Shown here: positions 23,205-32,744 of the stretch, one piece after another
Numbering within the stretch: the stretch's first letter is position 1
Layout: each line of letters starts with the position of its first letter
Source: VAYN01 sp963702075
GTDB lineage: Bacteria; Actinomycetota; Thermoleophilia; Solirubrobacterales; 70-9
DNA: 64,000 bases
Assembly (NCBI GenBank): GCA_963702075.1
Contig: OY969703.1
Span: 186,001-250,000 of the forward strand
Direction: 5' to 3'
The notes under the pieces: generated by a model
What the model was told of the DNA's origin: nothing
Databases searched by the model: none
Seen by the model: the letters and a program-made list of their open reading frames with translations, nothing else
Program-made: the position numbers and the translations under genes

Positions 23205-24968
23205 TTAGCCGTTTAGGCCTGGGACGGGGTGGCCGTACTTGACGGTGGCGCAGTTGAAGGGTTCGGGGTCGAACTGGTCGGTTAGGGCGCGGCCGGCGGG
23301 TTCGCCGGTGCCTTCGATTTCGCGAACTTCGGTTTTGCCGCCTTTGCCTTTGACCTTGATCGTCTTCGGCGGGGTGCCGCGGCCGCACTGGATCGAGGAG
23401 TCGCGGACGCCGTCGCGGGCGTCGATGATGTCTTCGCCGCCGTTGCCGAAAAACTCGTCTTCGCCAGGCTGGCCGAGCAACGCGTTGGGGCCGGCGTCGC
23501 CGATCAGGACGTCGTTGTCGAACGAGCCCTCCATGTCCTCGTCGGTCGGCGAGAGGTGGACCGGGTGGCAGTTCTTCACGGTCGTGACCCAGGCTTTGTG
23601 CTGGGGGAAGGAGATGATCAGCAGGCCGGGATGCGCCTGGGTCTCGGCGAAGGAGGCGTCGTCGCGGCCGGGGCCGCCGACCAGCGCGCCACCGGCGCAG
23701 CCGCCGCCGGCCGCGAGGAGGTCACCGTTGCCTTCGCCGTAGAGGAAGGTCGGGCCGGGCAGGCCGCCGACGAGCCCGTCAGCCCCGTCGCCGCCATAGA
23801 TGTGGTCGGACCCGGGACCGGACTCGACCAGGTCGTCCTCGGGGCCGGCGTGGATCGTGTCGTTGCCGAGACCGCCGGCGAAGCGAACGCTGCCGACCGC
23901 CAGCAGAGAGCCGATCACCCGCAGGCTGTCGCTGCCCGGCCCGAGGTCGGCCAGCAGCCAGCGCGCCGGGCCGTTGGCGGGACAGGAGACCGTGGTCAGC
24001 GTGTGCGGCGCGTACGAGCAGCCTTCGCTGATCGCCAGCGCGGCTTTCGCGGTGACGCTGAAGGTCTCGCTCGCTTCGTCGTAGGCGACGAAGAACTGGT
24101 CGCGGCCGCCACCGCCGATCACCTGTAGCCCGGCCCCGCCCCCGGGGGTCGGGTCGAGCTGGACGTAGGCGCTTCCTTTCGGGGGCGCTTCCTTGCCGCA
24201 GGAGACGGTGTGGCCTTTGGCGCCCAGACAGCCGTCGCTCCCCTGCCCGCCGTCGAGCGTGTCCGGACCACCGCCGCCGACAAGGTGATCGTCGCCGGGC
24301 CCGCCGTCGATCACGTTCCCCTGCGGCGTGCCGATCAGCGTGTCGCGGAAGGCCGAGCCTTCGAGGCTCTCGAAGCCGAAGAGGTTGTCGTGGCCGTCGC
24401 CGAATGCTTTGTGCGCCCGCAACGACGCCCAGACGCCGCTGCCCTTGCCGCCGGCGCGCGCGGTCGCGAAGGAGGCGATGTCGCCCTTGCCGGCGCCGCC
24501 GGACATGCGGTCGTAGCCGTAGTCCCCGTGCACGAGGTCGTCGTTGCCCGGGCCGCCATTGACCTGGTCAATCCCGAGATCGCCGGCGACCTCGTCGTTA
24601 TTGCCCGGCCCGCCGAGGATCTTGTCGTCGCCGAGGTCGCCGTTGACCTGGTCGCTTCCGGCCCCGCCATCGACCACGTCGTTGCCGCGGCCGCCGTGGA
24701 TCTGGTCGTCGCCGGGGCCGCCGCAGATCAGGTCGTTGCCGAGGCTGCCGTAGATGACGTCGTCGCCCCCGCCGCCCCAGATCACGTCGCGGCCGGGAGT
24801 CCCCTGCAGTGCGTCGTCGCCTTCGGTGCCGACGATCTTCGCCAGGCGCCCGTGACATCGCGGCGGTTCCTTTTCTTCCTGCGCCCGCGTCGCCGCGACA
24901 GCGCTGACCGCAAACGCGGCGAATGCCAGCAGGCAAAGGACGACGATGACCCCCCGAGAGCGACTCAC
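23205..24968 (-). CDS. Secreted RTX-type calcium-binding repeat protein
   Basis: A 587-residue exported protein starting at GTG, with a signal peptide (VIVVLCLLAFAAFAVSAVAA). An N-terminal block of glycine/aspartate nonapeptide repeats follows (GGPGDDQIHGGRGNDVVDGG and relatives, about residues 45-150), then further repeats at about 215-250 and 360-420 interleaved with beta-rich regions. Such repeats bind calcium in a beta-roll after secretion. No lipase, protease or other catalytic domain is evident, so it is probably structural or adhesive. No type I secretion genes are nearby, and the N-terminal signal peptide argues for Sec export. Confidence 0.85.
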   Translation of the reverse strand: MSRSRGVIVVLCLLAFAAFAVSAVAATRAQEEKEPPRCHGRLAKIVGTEGDDALQGTPGRDVIWGGGGDDVIYGSLGNDLICGGPGDDQIHGGRGNDVVDGGAGSDQVNGDLGDDKILGGPGNNDEVAGDLGIDQVNGGPGNDDLVHGDYGYDRMSGGAGKGDIASFATARAGGKGSGVWASLRAHKAFGDGHDNLFGFESLEGSAFRDTLIGTPQGNVIDGGPGDDHLVGGGGPDTLDGGQGSDGCLGAKGHTVSCGKEAPPKGSAYVQLDPTPGGGAGLQVIGGGGRDQFFVAYDEASETFSVTAKAALAISEGCSYAPHTLTTVSCPANGPARWLLADLGPGSDSLRVIGSLLAVGSVRFAGGLGNDTIHAGPEDDLVESGPGSDHIYGGDGADGLVGGLPGPTFLYGEGNGDLLAAGGGCAGGALVGGPGRDDASFAETQAHPGLLIISFPQHKAWVTTVKNCHPVHLSPTDEDMEGSFDNDVLIGDAGPNALLGQPGEDEFFGNGGEDIIDARDGVRDSSIQCGRGTPPKTIKVKGKGGKTEVREIEGTGEPAGRALTDQFDPEPFNCATVKYGHPVPGLNG

Positions 24969-25022
24969 GACGGCGGGAGCCTATTCGTCGCCCCGGAGGA
25001 GCCTCGTCTATCCCTCAAGACC

Positions 25023-26390
25023 TCAGGCGCTGCGGATCAGCTTCTTGTTGACGAACTCGTCGGCGCCGTAGCGGCCAAGCTCGCGCCCGAACCCCGAGCG
25101 CTTGAAGCCGCCGAACGGCAACTCCGGGCTGTCGGCGCCGACCAGGTTGACGTAGACCATCCCGGCTTCGATCCGATCGGCGACCCGCTCGGCCTGCTCC
25201 TTGTCGGTGCTCATCACGTAGGAGCCGAGCCCGAACGGGGTCTGGTTGGCGAGCGCAACCGCCTCCTCCTCGGAGCCGACCTTGTAGACCTGCGCCACCG
25301 GGCCGAAGAACTCTTCCTGGGAGGCCTCGTCGCCCGGCTTGATCCCGGTGAGGATCGTCGGTTCGAAGTAGTTGCCGTCGCGCTTGCCGCCGACGAGCAC
25401 CTCGGCCCCGTTCGCGACCGCCTTCGCGACCTGCTCCTCGAGCCGGTCGGCGGCAGTCTGCGATGAGAGCGGACCGACTTCGGTGTCCTCGGAAGTCGGG
25501 TCGCCCGGCTTCGCCGCCTCCAGCTTCTCGCGGAACTTCTCGAGGAAATCGTCGTAGAGCTCGTCGACGACGATGAAGCGCTTGGCCGCGTTGCAGGACT
25601 GGCCGGTGTTGTCGAGCCGCGCTTCGGCCGCCGCCGTCACCGCTTCGTCGAGGTCGTCGGTGCCGAGCAGGATGAAGGGGTCGGAGCCCCCAAGCTCGAG
25701 CACGACCTTCTTCAGGTTGCGCCCGGCGATCTCGGCGACCGCGGCGCCGGCGCGCTCGGAACCGGTCACCGACACCCCGTGCACGCGCGGGTCGGCGAGC
25801 ACCCACTCGATCTGCTCGTTGGTCGCGTAGACATTCTCGTAGACGCCCTCCGGAGCCCCGGCGTCATCGAAGATCTTCTGCATCGCCTCGGCCGATTCCG
25901 GGCACTGCGGCGCGTGCTTGAGCAGGATCGTGTTGCCGATCACCAGGTTCGGGCCGGCAAAGCGGGACACCTGGTAGTAGGGGAAGTTCCAGGGCATGAT
26001 CCCGAGCAGGACGCCGAAGGGGCTGCGGCGGATGATCGCCGTGCCCTCCCCGCCCATCAGCTCGATCGGCTCGTCGGCCATCAGGCTCTCGGCGTTGTCG
26101 GCGTAGAACTCGTAGATCATCGCCGCGAAGTCGACCTCCATCAGCGCCTGCTCGATCGGCTTGCCCATCTCGCGGACGATGATCTCAGCCAACTGCTCGC
26201 GACGCTCGGAGTGCAGCTCGGCGACCTTGCGCACCAGGGCGGCGCGGTCGGCAACGGAGGTCGAGCCGGGCCAGGTCTTGGAGGCCTGATCGCAGCGGTC
26301 GATCGCTCCTCGCAGCGCGTCGTCGCTGATCTCCTCGTACTCCTTGACCGTCTCGCCGGTGGCGGGGTTGACAACCGCGTAGGTGCTCAT
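25023..26390 (-). CDS. Succinate-semialdehyde/aminoaldehyde dehydrogenase
   Basis: A 455-residue NAD(P)-dependent aldehyde dehydrogenase closest in pattern to succinate-semialdehyde dehydrogenases of the YneI/GabD2 type: STYAVVNPATGETVKEYEEI, MPWNFPYYQVSRFAGP, ELGGSDPFILL and catalytic Cys in DNTGQSCNAAKRF. It would oxidise the semialdehyde formed by the transaminase encoded downstream in the same cluster, finishing putrescine/GABA degradation to succinate. It lies 24 bp downstream of ald. Aminobutyraldehyde is an alternative substrate. Confidence 0.85.
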   Translation of the reverse strand: MSTYAVVNPATGETVKEYEEISDDALRGAIDRCDQASKTWPGSTSVADRAALVRKVAELHSERREQLAEIIVREMGKPIEQALMEVDFAAMIYEFYADNAESLMADEPIELMGGEGTAIIRRSPFGVLLGIMPWNFPYYQVSRFAGPNLVIGNTILLKHAPQCPESAEAMQKIFDDAGAPEGVYENVYATNEQIEWVLADPRVHGVSVTGSERAGAAVAEIAGRNLKKVVLELGGSDPFILLGTDDLDEAVTAAAEARLDNTGQSCNAAKRFIVVDELYDDFLEKFREKLEAAKPGDPTSEDTEVGPLSSQTAADRLEEQVAKAVANGAEVLVGGKRDGNYFEPTILTGIKPGDEASQEEFFGPVAQVYKVGSEEEAVALANQTPFGLGSYVMSTDKEQAERVADRIEAGMVYVNLVGADSPELPFGGFKRSGFGRELGRYGADEFVNKKLIRSA

Positions 26391-26413
26391 CTATCTCAGT
26401 CCTCCCTCTCTGG

Positions 26414-27547
26414 CTATTGCAAAGATCGTTCAAGATCGAGAGCCTCCTCGACCGGTACGTAATCCATACCCACTCCCTCGGCAACGGCCGGATGCGTGAC
26501 CTTGCCGCCGGCGACGTTAACGCCGGGCCGCAGGCCAGGGTCGCGCCTTATCGCCTCGTCTACCCCGAGATCGGCCAGCGCTATCGCGTAGGGCAGGGTC
26601 GCGTTGGTGAGCGCGTAGGTGGAGGTGATCGGGACCGCGCCGGGCATGTTGGCGACGCAGTAGTGGGTGATCCCGTCGACCTCGAAGGTGGGGTCGCGAT
26701 GGGTGGTCGGACGCGAGGTCTCAAAGCAGCCGCCCTGGTCGATCGCGACGTCGACCAGCACCGCACCCGGCTTCATCAGCGCCAGCTGCTCGCGGCGGAT
26801 CACGTACGGCGCGCGGGCTCCATGGACCAACACGGCGCCAATTACCAGGTCGGCATTCGGCAGCATCTCTTCGACCGCCAGCCGAGTCGAGTAAACGGTC
26901 GAGCAGCGGCCGCCGAAGATCACTTCGAGCTCGCGCAGGCGGTCGATCGAGCGATCGAAGACGAAGACATCGGCTTCCATCCCGATCGCGATGAAGGCGG
27001 CGTTCATCCCGACCACGCCGCCGCCAATCACCATCACATTGGCGGCGGCGACTCCCGGCACTCCTCCCAGCAGAATCCCCCTGCCACCCAGCGGCTTCTC
27101 CAACATGAAGGCCCCCGCCTGGGTGGCGATCTTCCCCGCCACCTCGCTCATCGGCGCCAGCAGCGGCAGCCGCCCGTGGGAGTCCTCGACGGTCTCGTAG
27201 GCGATCGCGGTGACGCCGGAGTCGCAGAGCCCGCGGGTCTGCTCGGGGTCGGGCGCCAGATGCAGGTAGGTGAAGAGCAGCTGCCCGGGCCGCAGCATCT
27301 CGATCTCCTCCGGCTGCAGCTCCTTGACGTGGAGGACCATCTCCGCCGCCTCGAACACCGCCGCCGCGTCGGGAACGATCGTCGCCCCCTGCGCCCGGTA
27401 GTCCTCGTCGCTGATCGCGCTACCCTCGCCGGCGCCGGCCTGGATCAGCACCTCGTGGTCGTGCTCGCTGAGTTCGCGCACCCCGGCCGGGGTGACCGCG
27501 ACGCGGTACTCGTCGGACTTGATCTCGGTGGGGACTCCAATCTTCAT
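26414..27547 (-). CDS. ald: Alanine dehydrogenase
   Basis: A 377-residue NAD-dependent alanine dehydrogenase. The N terminus MKIGVPTEIKSDEYRVAVTP, the catalytic-region HVKELQPEEI, the dinucleotide fold VMVIGGGVVGMNAAFIAIGM and DVAIDQGGCFETSRPTTH are all typical. In this locus it would reconvert alanine produced by the pyruvate-dependent transaminase to pyruvate and ammonia, pulling the pathway forward. The start at 27547 is chosen because the family's N terminus begins there; it overlaps the stop of the PucR gene by 4 bp (ATGA). Confidence 0.93.
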   Translation of the reverse strand: MKIGVPTEIKSDEYRVAVTPAGVRELSEHDHEVLIQAGAGEGSAISDEDYRAQGATIVPDAAAVFEAAEMVLHVKELQPEEIEMLRPGQLLFTYLHLAPDPEQTRGLCDSGVTAIAYETVEDSHGRLPLLAPMSEVAGKIATQAGAFMLEKPLGGRGILLGGVPGVAAANVMVIGGGVVGMNAAFIAIGMEADVFVFDRSIDRLRELEVIFGGRCSTVYSTRLAVEEMLPNADLVIGAVLVHGARAPYVIRREQLALMKPGAVLVDVAIDQGGCFETSRPTTHRDPTFEVDGITHYCVANMPGAVPITSTYALTNATLPYAIALADLGVDEAIRRDPGLRPGVNVAGGKVTHPAVAEGVGMDYVPVEEALDLERSLQ

Positions 27548-29100
27548 GCGACAAGCTCCCTCGCTCGCAGGGCCAACCAGAACTCGATGCGGTCGTGGGC
27601 CCGCGAAAGGTCGCGGCCCGTCAGCTCTTCCACCTTGCGCATCCGGTACCGCAGCGTGTGGCGGTGGCAGTAGACCTGGCGCGCCGCCCGCTCCCATTGG
27701 CCGTTCTGCTCGATGAACGCCTCCAGCGAGCGCAGCAGCTCGCCGCCGTACTCCTCGTCGCCGCGCTCGATCGGGCCGAGGACGCTGTCGCAGTAGAGGT
27801 CGAGCGCGTCGTCGTCTTGGATCGAGAGCAGCAGGGTGAAGGCGCCGAGGTCGCGCCAGGAGGCGACGTCGGGGGCGGAGCCGTTGTCGAAGGCGGTTGC
27901 CTCCAAGGCGCAGCGCGCCTCGTGAAAGGAGTGGCGCAGGCGCTCCGGCGCCGCCGGGCGGCTGGCGGCGGCCCGCACCGCTTCACGCTCGCGGGCGAGC
28001 GCCTGCCGCGCCTCGCCGGCCACCTCGACCGGATCGCGGTCGGCGCAGTCGATCACCGCGCAGAGCAGCTCGCGGCCGTTGATGGAGTGGGGGGCGACGA
28101 CGGAGGCGCAGCCATCCGCGGCAAGCGCCGCTTCCAACGTCGCCGCTGCCTCGCCGGGGTCGCCGAGCGAGAAGACGAGGACCGCCGCGGCCTCGCCGAT
28201 CCCGAAGGGCTCGAGCCGGCGCCGCAGCTCGGTCGGGTCCATGCGGCCGCCGAGCGCCGCCGCGAGCACGTCGCCGGCCAGCCGTCGCTCGGTCTCCTGG
28301 GCGACGCGGCGGCGCATCAGCTCCAGCGCAACCACCGCCACCGCCTGCTGCAGGATCAGCCGCTCGAAGTCGCCGAGCCCGCCGGAGTCGCGGACGATCA
28401 CCACCCAGGCCTGCGGCGGGCCGCCGCCGGGTGAGATCACCGGGTGCGCCAGCGCCCGTCCCGCCACCGTCGGGTGCGAGGGGATGAAGGGGTGGCCGTC
28501 GCCGGCGTGGCCGAGCGCTTCCTTGCGGATCGCCGCCACCGCGTCGGCGGAGAGCTGGCGGCGGAAGCCGCGGCCGGCGAGGCGCTCGCCGCGGCCGTCG
28601 AGGATCGCCACGGTGCCGCCGACCGCGGAGGCGACCGTCGCGGCGATTTCCTCCAGCCCCCGCTCCTCCAGGACCAGGCGCTCGAGCCGCCGCTGCACCG
28701 CCACCCCGCGCTGCAGCACCTCGTACTGCTCGTTGACGAGTTTGGCGAAGGCCTTCTCGGTGATCGCGATGAACGGGACCGAGTAGGGCACCTCGAAGAG
28801 CGGGAAGCCGCGCTTCTCGGCCTCGTCGACCAGCGCCTTCGGCAGCGATTTGTGTGTGAAGCCGGTGCCGAACCCGAGCCCGGCGAGGTTGCGGTCGGCA
28901 AGGATGCCGACGAAGGCGCGCTGCTTGGCGGCGGTGTCGAGCGGGATCCCGGTAGTCAGCATCAGCTCGCCGCCGGAGAGCCACGGCGTCGGGTCCTGCA
29001 GCTCGGAGATGTGGACCCAGCGCACCGGCGCCGCGGCGGCGTCGGAGCCGGTCGCCAGCTCGAGGTCCAGCTCGTCGAGCAGGCTCTGGACGGTGAGCAC
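27544..29100 (-). CDS. PucR-family transcriptional regulator
   Basis: A 518-residue regulator with an N-terminal PucR sensor domain (about residues 1-125: LTVQSLLDELDLELATGS and GGELMLTTGIPLD), a central GGDEF-like domain (about 280-400) and a C-terminal HTH_30 motif (NGQWERAARQVYCHRHTLRY then RMRKVEELTGRDL). PucR-type proteins often activate purine, amino acid or polyamine catabolic genes. Placed between the transaminase and alanine dehydrogenase genes, it most likely controls this locus. A palindromic site in the divergent promoter at 30.6 kb is a candidate operator. Confidence 0.88.
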   Translation of the reverse strand: MLTVQSLLDELDLELATGSDAAAAPVRWVHISELQDPTPWLSGGELMLTTGIPLDTAAKQRAFVGILADRNLAGLGFGTGFTHKSLPKALVDEAEKRGFPLFEVPYSVPFIAITEKAFAKLVNEQYEVLQRGVAVQRRLERLVLEERGLEEIAATVASAVGGTVAILDGRGERLAGRGFRRQLSADAVAAIRKEALGHAGDGHPFIPSHPTVAGRALAHPVISPGGGPPQAWVVIVRDSGGLGDFERLILQQAVAVVALELMRRRVAQETERRLAGDVLAAALGGRMDPTELRRRLEPFGIGEAAAVLVFSLGDPGEAAATLEAALAADGCASVVAPHSINGRELLCAVIDCADRDPVEVAGEARQALAREREAVRAAASRPAAPERLRHSFHEARCALEATAFDNGSAPDVASWRDLGAFTLLLSIQDDDALDLYCDSVLGPIERGDEEYGGELLRSLEAFIEQNGQWERAARQVYCHRHTLRYRMRKVEELTGRDLSRAHDRIEFWLALRARELVA

Positions 29101-29109
29101 CGTCGGCTC

Positions 29110-30534
29110 CTAGAGCGACGTTCTCCGGCCGGGCACGGGCGCCGTGGAGTGCGACCCCCCGACCACCTGATCCCAGGCCTCGGAGAGGACCGCGTGCAGG
29201 ACCTCGTGGATCTCTTCGAACTGCTCGGTGTCGGCGATCAGCGGCGGCGAGAGCTGCACGACCGGGTCGCCGCGATCGTCGGCGCGGCAGATCAGCCCGC
29301 GCTTGTAGAGCTCGGCGGAAAGGAAGCCGCGCAGCAGCTTCTCGGACTCCTCGTCGTTGAAGCTCTCTTTCGTCTCCTTGTCTTTGACCAGCTCGACCGC
29401 GTGGAAATAGCCGGCGCCGCGCACGTCGCCGACGATCGGCAGCTCGTGCAGGGACTCGAGCATCTGGCGGAACTCGCCCTCCTTGCGCAGCACGTGGCCG
29501 CAGAGGTCCTCCTGCTCGAAGACGTCGAGGTTGGCCATCGCGATCGCGGCGGCGATCGGGTGGCCGGCGAAGGTGAAGCCGTGGGCGAAGGAGGCGTTGC
29601 CCTCCATGAACGGCTCGGCAACCTTGTCGGAGGCGATCAGGCCGCCCATCGGCGCGTAGGCCGAGGTCAGCGCCTTGGCGACGGTGATCATGTCCGGCAC
29701 GTAGCCGAAGCGCTCGCAGCCGAAGTAGTGGCCGAGGCGGCCCCAGGCGCAGATCACCTCGTCGGAGATCATCAGGACGTCGTAGGTGTCGCAGATCTCC
29801 CGCACCCGCTGGAAGTAGCCGTCGGGCGGGACGAAGCAGCCGCCGGCGTTCTGGACCGGCTCGAGGATCACCGCGGCGACGGTCTCGGGCCCCTCGAAGA
29901 CGATCCGCTCCTCGATCGCGTCAGCCGCCCAGAGCGGGTCGCGCTCCTCCGGCCAGCGGTAGATGTTGGTGTTCGGGACGTGGCAGCCGCCCGGGGTCAG
30001 GGGCTCGAACTGGCTGCGCAGCTCGGTGATGCCGGTGGCCGACAGGGCCCCCAGCGAGGTGCCGTGGTAGGCGACCTCGCGGGCGATCACCTTGTGCTTC
30101 TGGCCTTTGCCGTGGACGCGGTGGTAGTTACGGGCCAGCTTCAGCGCCGACTCGACCGCCTCCGAGCCGCCGGAGGTGAAGAAGACGCGGTTGAGGTCGC
30201 CCGGGGTCAACGAGGCGATCCGCGCCGCCAGTTCGATCGCCTTCGGGTGGGCGTAGCTCCAAAGGGTGTAGAAGTCGAGCTCTTCGATTTGGCGCGCCGC
30301 CGCCTCGCCGTACTCGGTGCGGCCGTGGCCGGCGTTGCAGCAGAAGAGGCCGGAGAGGCCGTCGAGGTAGCGGTTGCCGTGCTCGTCGTAGACGTAGCAG
30401 CCCTCGGCCCTGGTGATGATCGGGATCTCGTGGTCGGGCCCGTAGGCGCCCATCCGCGAGAAGTGCATCCAGAGGTGCTGACGGGCCAGCTGCTGAAGAT
30501 CGGTTCCTGCTGGCGCCTGCGACGCGGTGGCCAT
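29110..30534 (-). CDS. Class-III aminotransferase (putrescine/omega-amino acid-pyruvate type)
   Basis: A 474-residue PLP enzyme of the omega-transaminase family. Motifs: GLFCCNAGHGR, FFTSGGSEAVESALKLAR, the Asp of SDEVICAWGRLGHYFG, and the PLP lysine in TVAKALTSAYAPMGG. It probably transfers the terminal amino group of putrescine or a related diamine to pyruvate, giving alanine and an aminoaldehyde; the neighbouring ald and aldehyde dehydrogenase fit this. AGGAGGAGGG lies just before the ATG. A promoter (TCGCAA / AAGCTA on the plus strand) lies upstream, divergent from the APC permease. Confidence 0.88.
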   Translation of the reverse strand: MATASQAPAGTDLQQLARQHLWMHFSRMGAYGPDHEIPIITRAEGCYVYDEHGNRYLDGLSGLFCCNAGHGRTEYGEAAARQIEELDFYTLWSYAHPKAIELAARIASLTPGDLNRVFFTSGGSEAVESALKLARNYHRVHGKGQKHKVIAREVAYHGTSLGALSATGITELRSQFEPLTPGGCHVPNTNIYRWPEERDPLWAADAIEERIVFEGPETVAAVILEPVQNAGGCFVPPDGYFQRVREICDTYDVLMISDEVICAWGRLGHYFGCERFGYVPDMITVAKALTSAYAPMGGLIASDKVAEPFMEGNASFAHGFTFAGHPIAAAIAMANLDVFEQEDLCGHVLRKEGEFRQMLESLHELPIVGDVRGAGYFHAVELVKDKETKESFNDEESEKLLRGFLSAELYKRGLICRADDRGDPVVQLSPPLIADTEQFEEIHEVLHAVLSEAWDQVVGGSHSTAPVPGRRTSL

Positions 30535-30568
30535 TTAGCCCTCCTCCTCGATTACGACGTTATGGACA

Positions 30569-30597
30569 AAGCTAGAGCCCATATCCAACAATCGCAA
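30569..30597 (-). promoter_or_regulatory. Candidate promoter of the transaminase operon
   Basis: On the minus strand TTGCGA (30597-30592) and TAGCTT (30574-30569) are 17 bases apart, giving transcription start about 25-30 bases before the ATG at 30534, with a strong ribosome-binding site between. Confidence 0.45.
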
Positions 30598-30627
30598 GTG
30601 GTCTTTGGGTCAAGGCCAGGCGATCGA

Positions 30628-30646
30628 CTTGTACACAGAGTACAAG
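30628..30646. promoter_or_regulatory. Palindromic operator candidate in the polyamine divergent promoter
   Basis: CTTGTAC-acaga-GTACAAG, a perfect 7-bp inverted repeat with a 5-base spacer (half-site centres about 12 bases apart). It lies between the divergent transaminase and APC permease genes and is a reasonable operator for PucR or another dimeric regulator. Confidence 0.5.
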
Positions 30647-30755
30647 CAGCTCCTGTGCTTTTAGGACATTCGCCCCTTGCGCCGCCCTCCACCGGGGCTT
30701 ACCGTCGCTGGTGGAGCAAGGGACTGCACCGACGAGAGAGGAGCCGGACCTAGAG

Positions 30756-32315
30756 ATGGAGAGCACGGCTGTTCCCCCACCTGGTTCGGCTGCATCGGAT
30801 GCCGCCGCGGCCCCCGGCATGGGCTCGGCAGCCGGCGACAAGGGTCTGAAGAAGAACGCGATCGGATTCGTCTCCAGCGTCGTCATCGGCGTCGCCTCGA
30901 CCGCGCCGGGCTACAGCCTCGCCGCGACGCTCGGCTTCGTCGCCGCCGCGGTCGGCTTCGGCTCGCCGGCGGTTCTGCTGGTCAGCTTCGTCCCGATGTT
31001 CCTGGTCGCCGGCTCCTACTACTACATGAACAAAGCCGACCCGGACTGCGGCACCAGCTTCTCCTGGGTGACCAAGGGGATGGGTCCCCACCTCGGCTGG
31101 TTCGTCGGCTGGATCATCATCATCACCGACATCGTCGTGATGGCGAACCTGGCCCAGATCGCGGGCCTCTACACCTTCCTCCTCTTCGGGATCACGGCTT
31201 CGACCGCGGCGGTGACGATCGTCGGCGTCGTCTGGATCGTGATCATGACCGCGATCGTGGTGATCGGGATCGAGCTCTCCGCCCGCACCCAGGTCGGGTT
31301 GCTGGCGGCCGAGATCTTCACCCTGGGGCTGTTCGCAATCGTCGCCCTGGTCAAGGTCTACGCCGGCTCCGCGCCGAGCGGCTCGGTCCACCCCAGCCTC
31401 TCCTGGATCAACCCCTTCGCGCTGAGCCCGAGCGAGCTGACCGCCGGGATGTTGCTGGCGGTGTTCATCTATTGGGGTTGGGACACGACCGCGACGGTCA
31501 ACGAGGAGACCGAAGACCCGACCGAGGCGCCGGGCAAGGCGACCGTGATCAGCACTCTGATCCTGCTCGGGATCTACGTCGTCGTCGCCTATGCGGCGCA
31601 GGCCTACGCGGGTGTCGACGGCCTGATCGAACACCAGGAAGACGTACTCAGCGAACTCGGAAAGGAGGTCTTCGGCTCACCGCTGGACAAGCTGCTGATC
31701 ATCGCCGTGCTGACCTCGGCCGCGGCCTCGACGCAAACGACGATCCTGCCCGCAGCGAGAACGTCGCTCTCGATGGCGCGGGCGAAAGCGATGCCGGGCA
31801 GCCTCGGCAAGGTCCACCCGCGCTACCTGACGCCGGCGATCTCGACCCTGTGGATGGGCGGGCTCTCGATCCTCTGGTACGTCGGCCTGACGATCGTCAG
31901 CGAAGACATCCTCTTCGACTCGCTCGCCGCGCTGGGGCTGATGATCTCCTTCTACATCGGCATCAGCGGCTTCGCCTGCGCGATCTACTACCGGCACGAG
32001 CTGCTGCGCAGCGTCAAGAACTTCTTCTTCGTCGGGGTCGGCCCAGTGCTCGGGGGCGTGATTCTTTTCTACCTGCTGGTCAAGAACGGGATCGAACTCG
32101 CCGACCCGGCGAACTCCGAATCCGGAAACTCATGGGCGGGGATCGGCCCACCGCTGGTAATCGCCGTCTTCTTCGCCCTGCTCGGGATCGTCCTGATGGG
32201 GGTCCAGTGGAAAAAGGTCCCGGACTTCTTCCAACGGCGGGCCGAGGTGGTGCCCGCCGGCTTCCTCGAGGGCGAAGCGCCGGCACCCGGCCCGACCGGG
32301 GAGGCAGACGTATGA
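30756..32315 (+). CDS. APC-superfamily amino acid/polyamine permease
   Basis: A roughly 519-residue cytoplasmic-membrane transporter with about 12 hydrophobic helices, beginning with the APC-signature region KNAIGFVSSVVIGVASTAPGYSLAATLG. It continues with GWFVGWIIIITDIVVMANLA, and MLLAVFIYWGWDTTATVNEE resembles the TM6 region of polyamine/amino acid APC carriers. The location points to an amine, amino acid or polyamine substrate. An ATG at 30756 is preferred because AGAGAGGAG lies 12 bases upstream; GTG at 30711 is an in-frame alternative adding 15 residues. Its stop overlaps the start of the UspA gene (ATGA). Confidence 0.87.
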   Translation: MESTAVPPPGSAASDAAAAPGMGSAAGDKGLKKNAIGFVSSVVIGVASTAPGYSLAATLGFVAAAVGFGSPAVLLVSFVPMFLVAGSYYYMNKADPDCGTSFSWVTKGMGPHLGWFVGWIIIITDIVVMANLAQIAGLYTFLLFGITASTAAVTIVGVVWIVIMTAIVVIGIELSARTQVGLLAAEIFTLGLFAIVALVKVYAGSAPSGSVHPSLSWINPFALSPSELTAGMLLAVFIYWGWDTTATVNEETEDPTEAPGKATVISTLILLGIYVVVAYAAQAYAGVDGLIEHQEDVLSELGKEVFGSPLDKLLIIAVLTSAAASTQTTILPAARTSLSMARAKAMPGSLGKVHPRYLTPAISTLWMGGLSILWYVGLTIVSEDILFDSLAALGLMISFYIGISGFACAIYYRHELLRSVKNFFFVGVGPVLGGVILFYLLVKNGIELADPANSESGNSWAGIGPPLVIAVFFALLGIVLMGVQWKKVPDFFQRRAEVVPAGFLEGEAPAPGPTGEADV

Positions 32316-32731
32316 GTCAGATCGTGGTCGGATACGACGGCTCGGCCTGCGGCGAAGCGGCGCTGGTGGCGGCACTCGAATTGGCCGGGAAGCTCGGCGA
32401 CAAGGTGGTCGTCGTCTTCGGCTACGCGCCGCCGGGAATCTGGGGCGGCGAGATCGCCGAACACGAGGAGGCGATCGAGGAGTTCGGCGAAAAAGTGACC
32501 GCGAAGGCGAAGGCCCAGGCGGCCGCGCGCGGGGTGGAGGTGGAGGTGGCGCTGGTTCCGAAAAGGGCCGCCGAGGCGCTGATCGAGACCGCCGACGAGC
32601 GCGAGGCGCGAATGATCGTCGTCGGCAGCTTCGGGGAGGCGCCGCTGAAAGGCGTGATCCTCGGCTCGACGCCGAACAAGCTCCTGCATTTGGCGGATCG
32701 ACCGGTCCTGGTGGTGCCGGTGCAGGGATAG
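32312..32731 (+). CDS. Universal stress protein (UspA family)
   Basis: A 139-residue single-domain universal stress protein. The N-terminal strand and loop are SQIVVGYDGSACGEAAL, and the ATP-binding loop near the C terminus is VGSFGEAPLKGVILGSTPNKLLHLADRPVLVVP, a GxnG(S/T) variant of the G-x2-G-x9-G-S/T motif. Translationally coupled to the APC permease, it may regulate that transporter, as known for some transporter-linked Usp proteins; this is inference. Confidence 0.9.
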   Translation: MSQIVVGYDGSACGEAALVAALELAGKLGDKVVVVFGYAPPGIWGGEIAEHEEAIEEFGEKVTAKAKAQAAARGVEVEVALVPKRAAEALIETADEREARMIVVGSFGEAPLKGVILGSTPNKLLHLADRPVLVVPVQG

Positions 32732-32744
32732 GGGGGAACGGGTA

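Noticed and set aside
28444..30753. A 769-codon plus-strand open frame across the PucR and transaminase genes
   Set aside because: It has low-complexity sequence and no recognisable domain, whereas both minus-strand genes show full family signatures.
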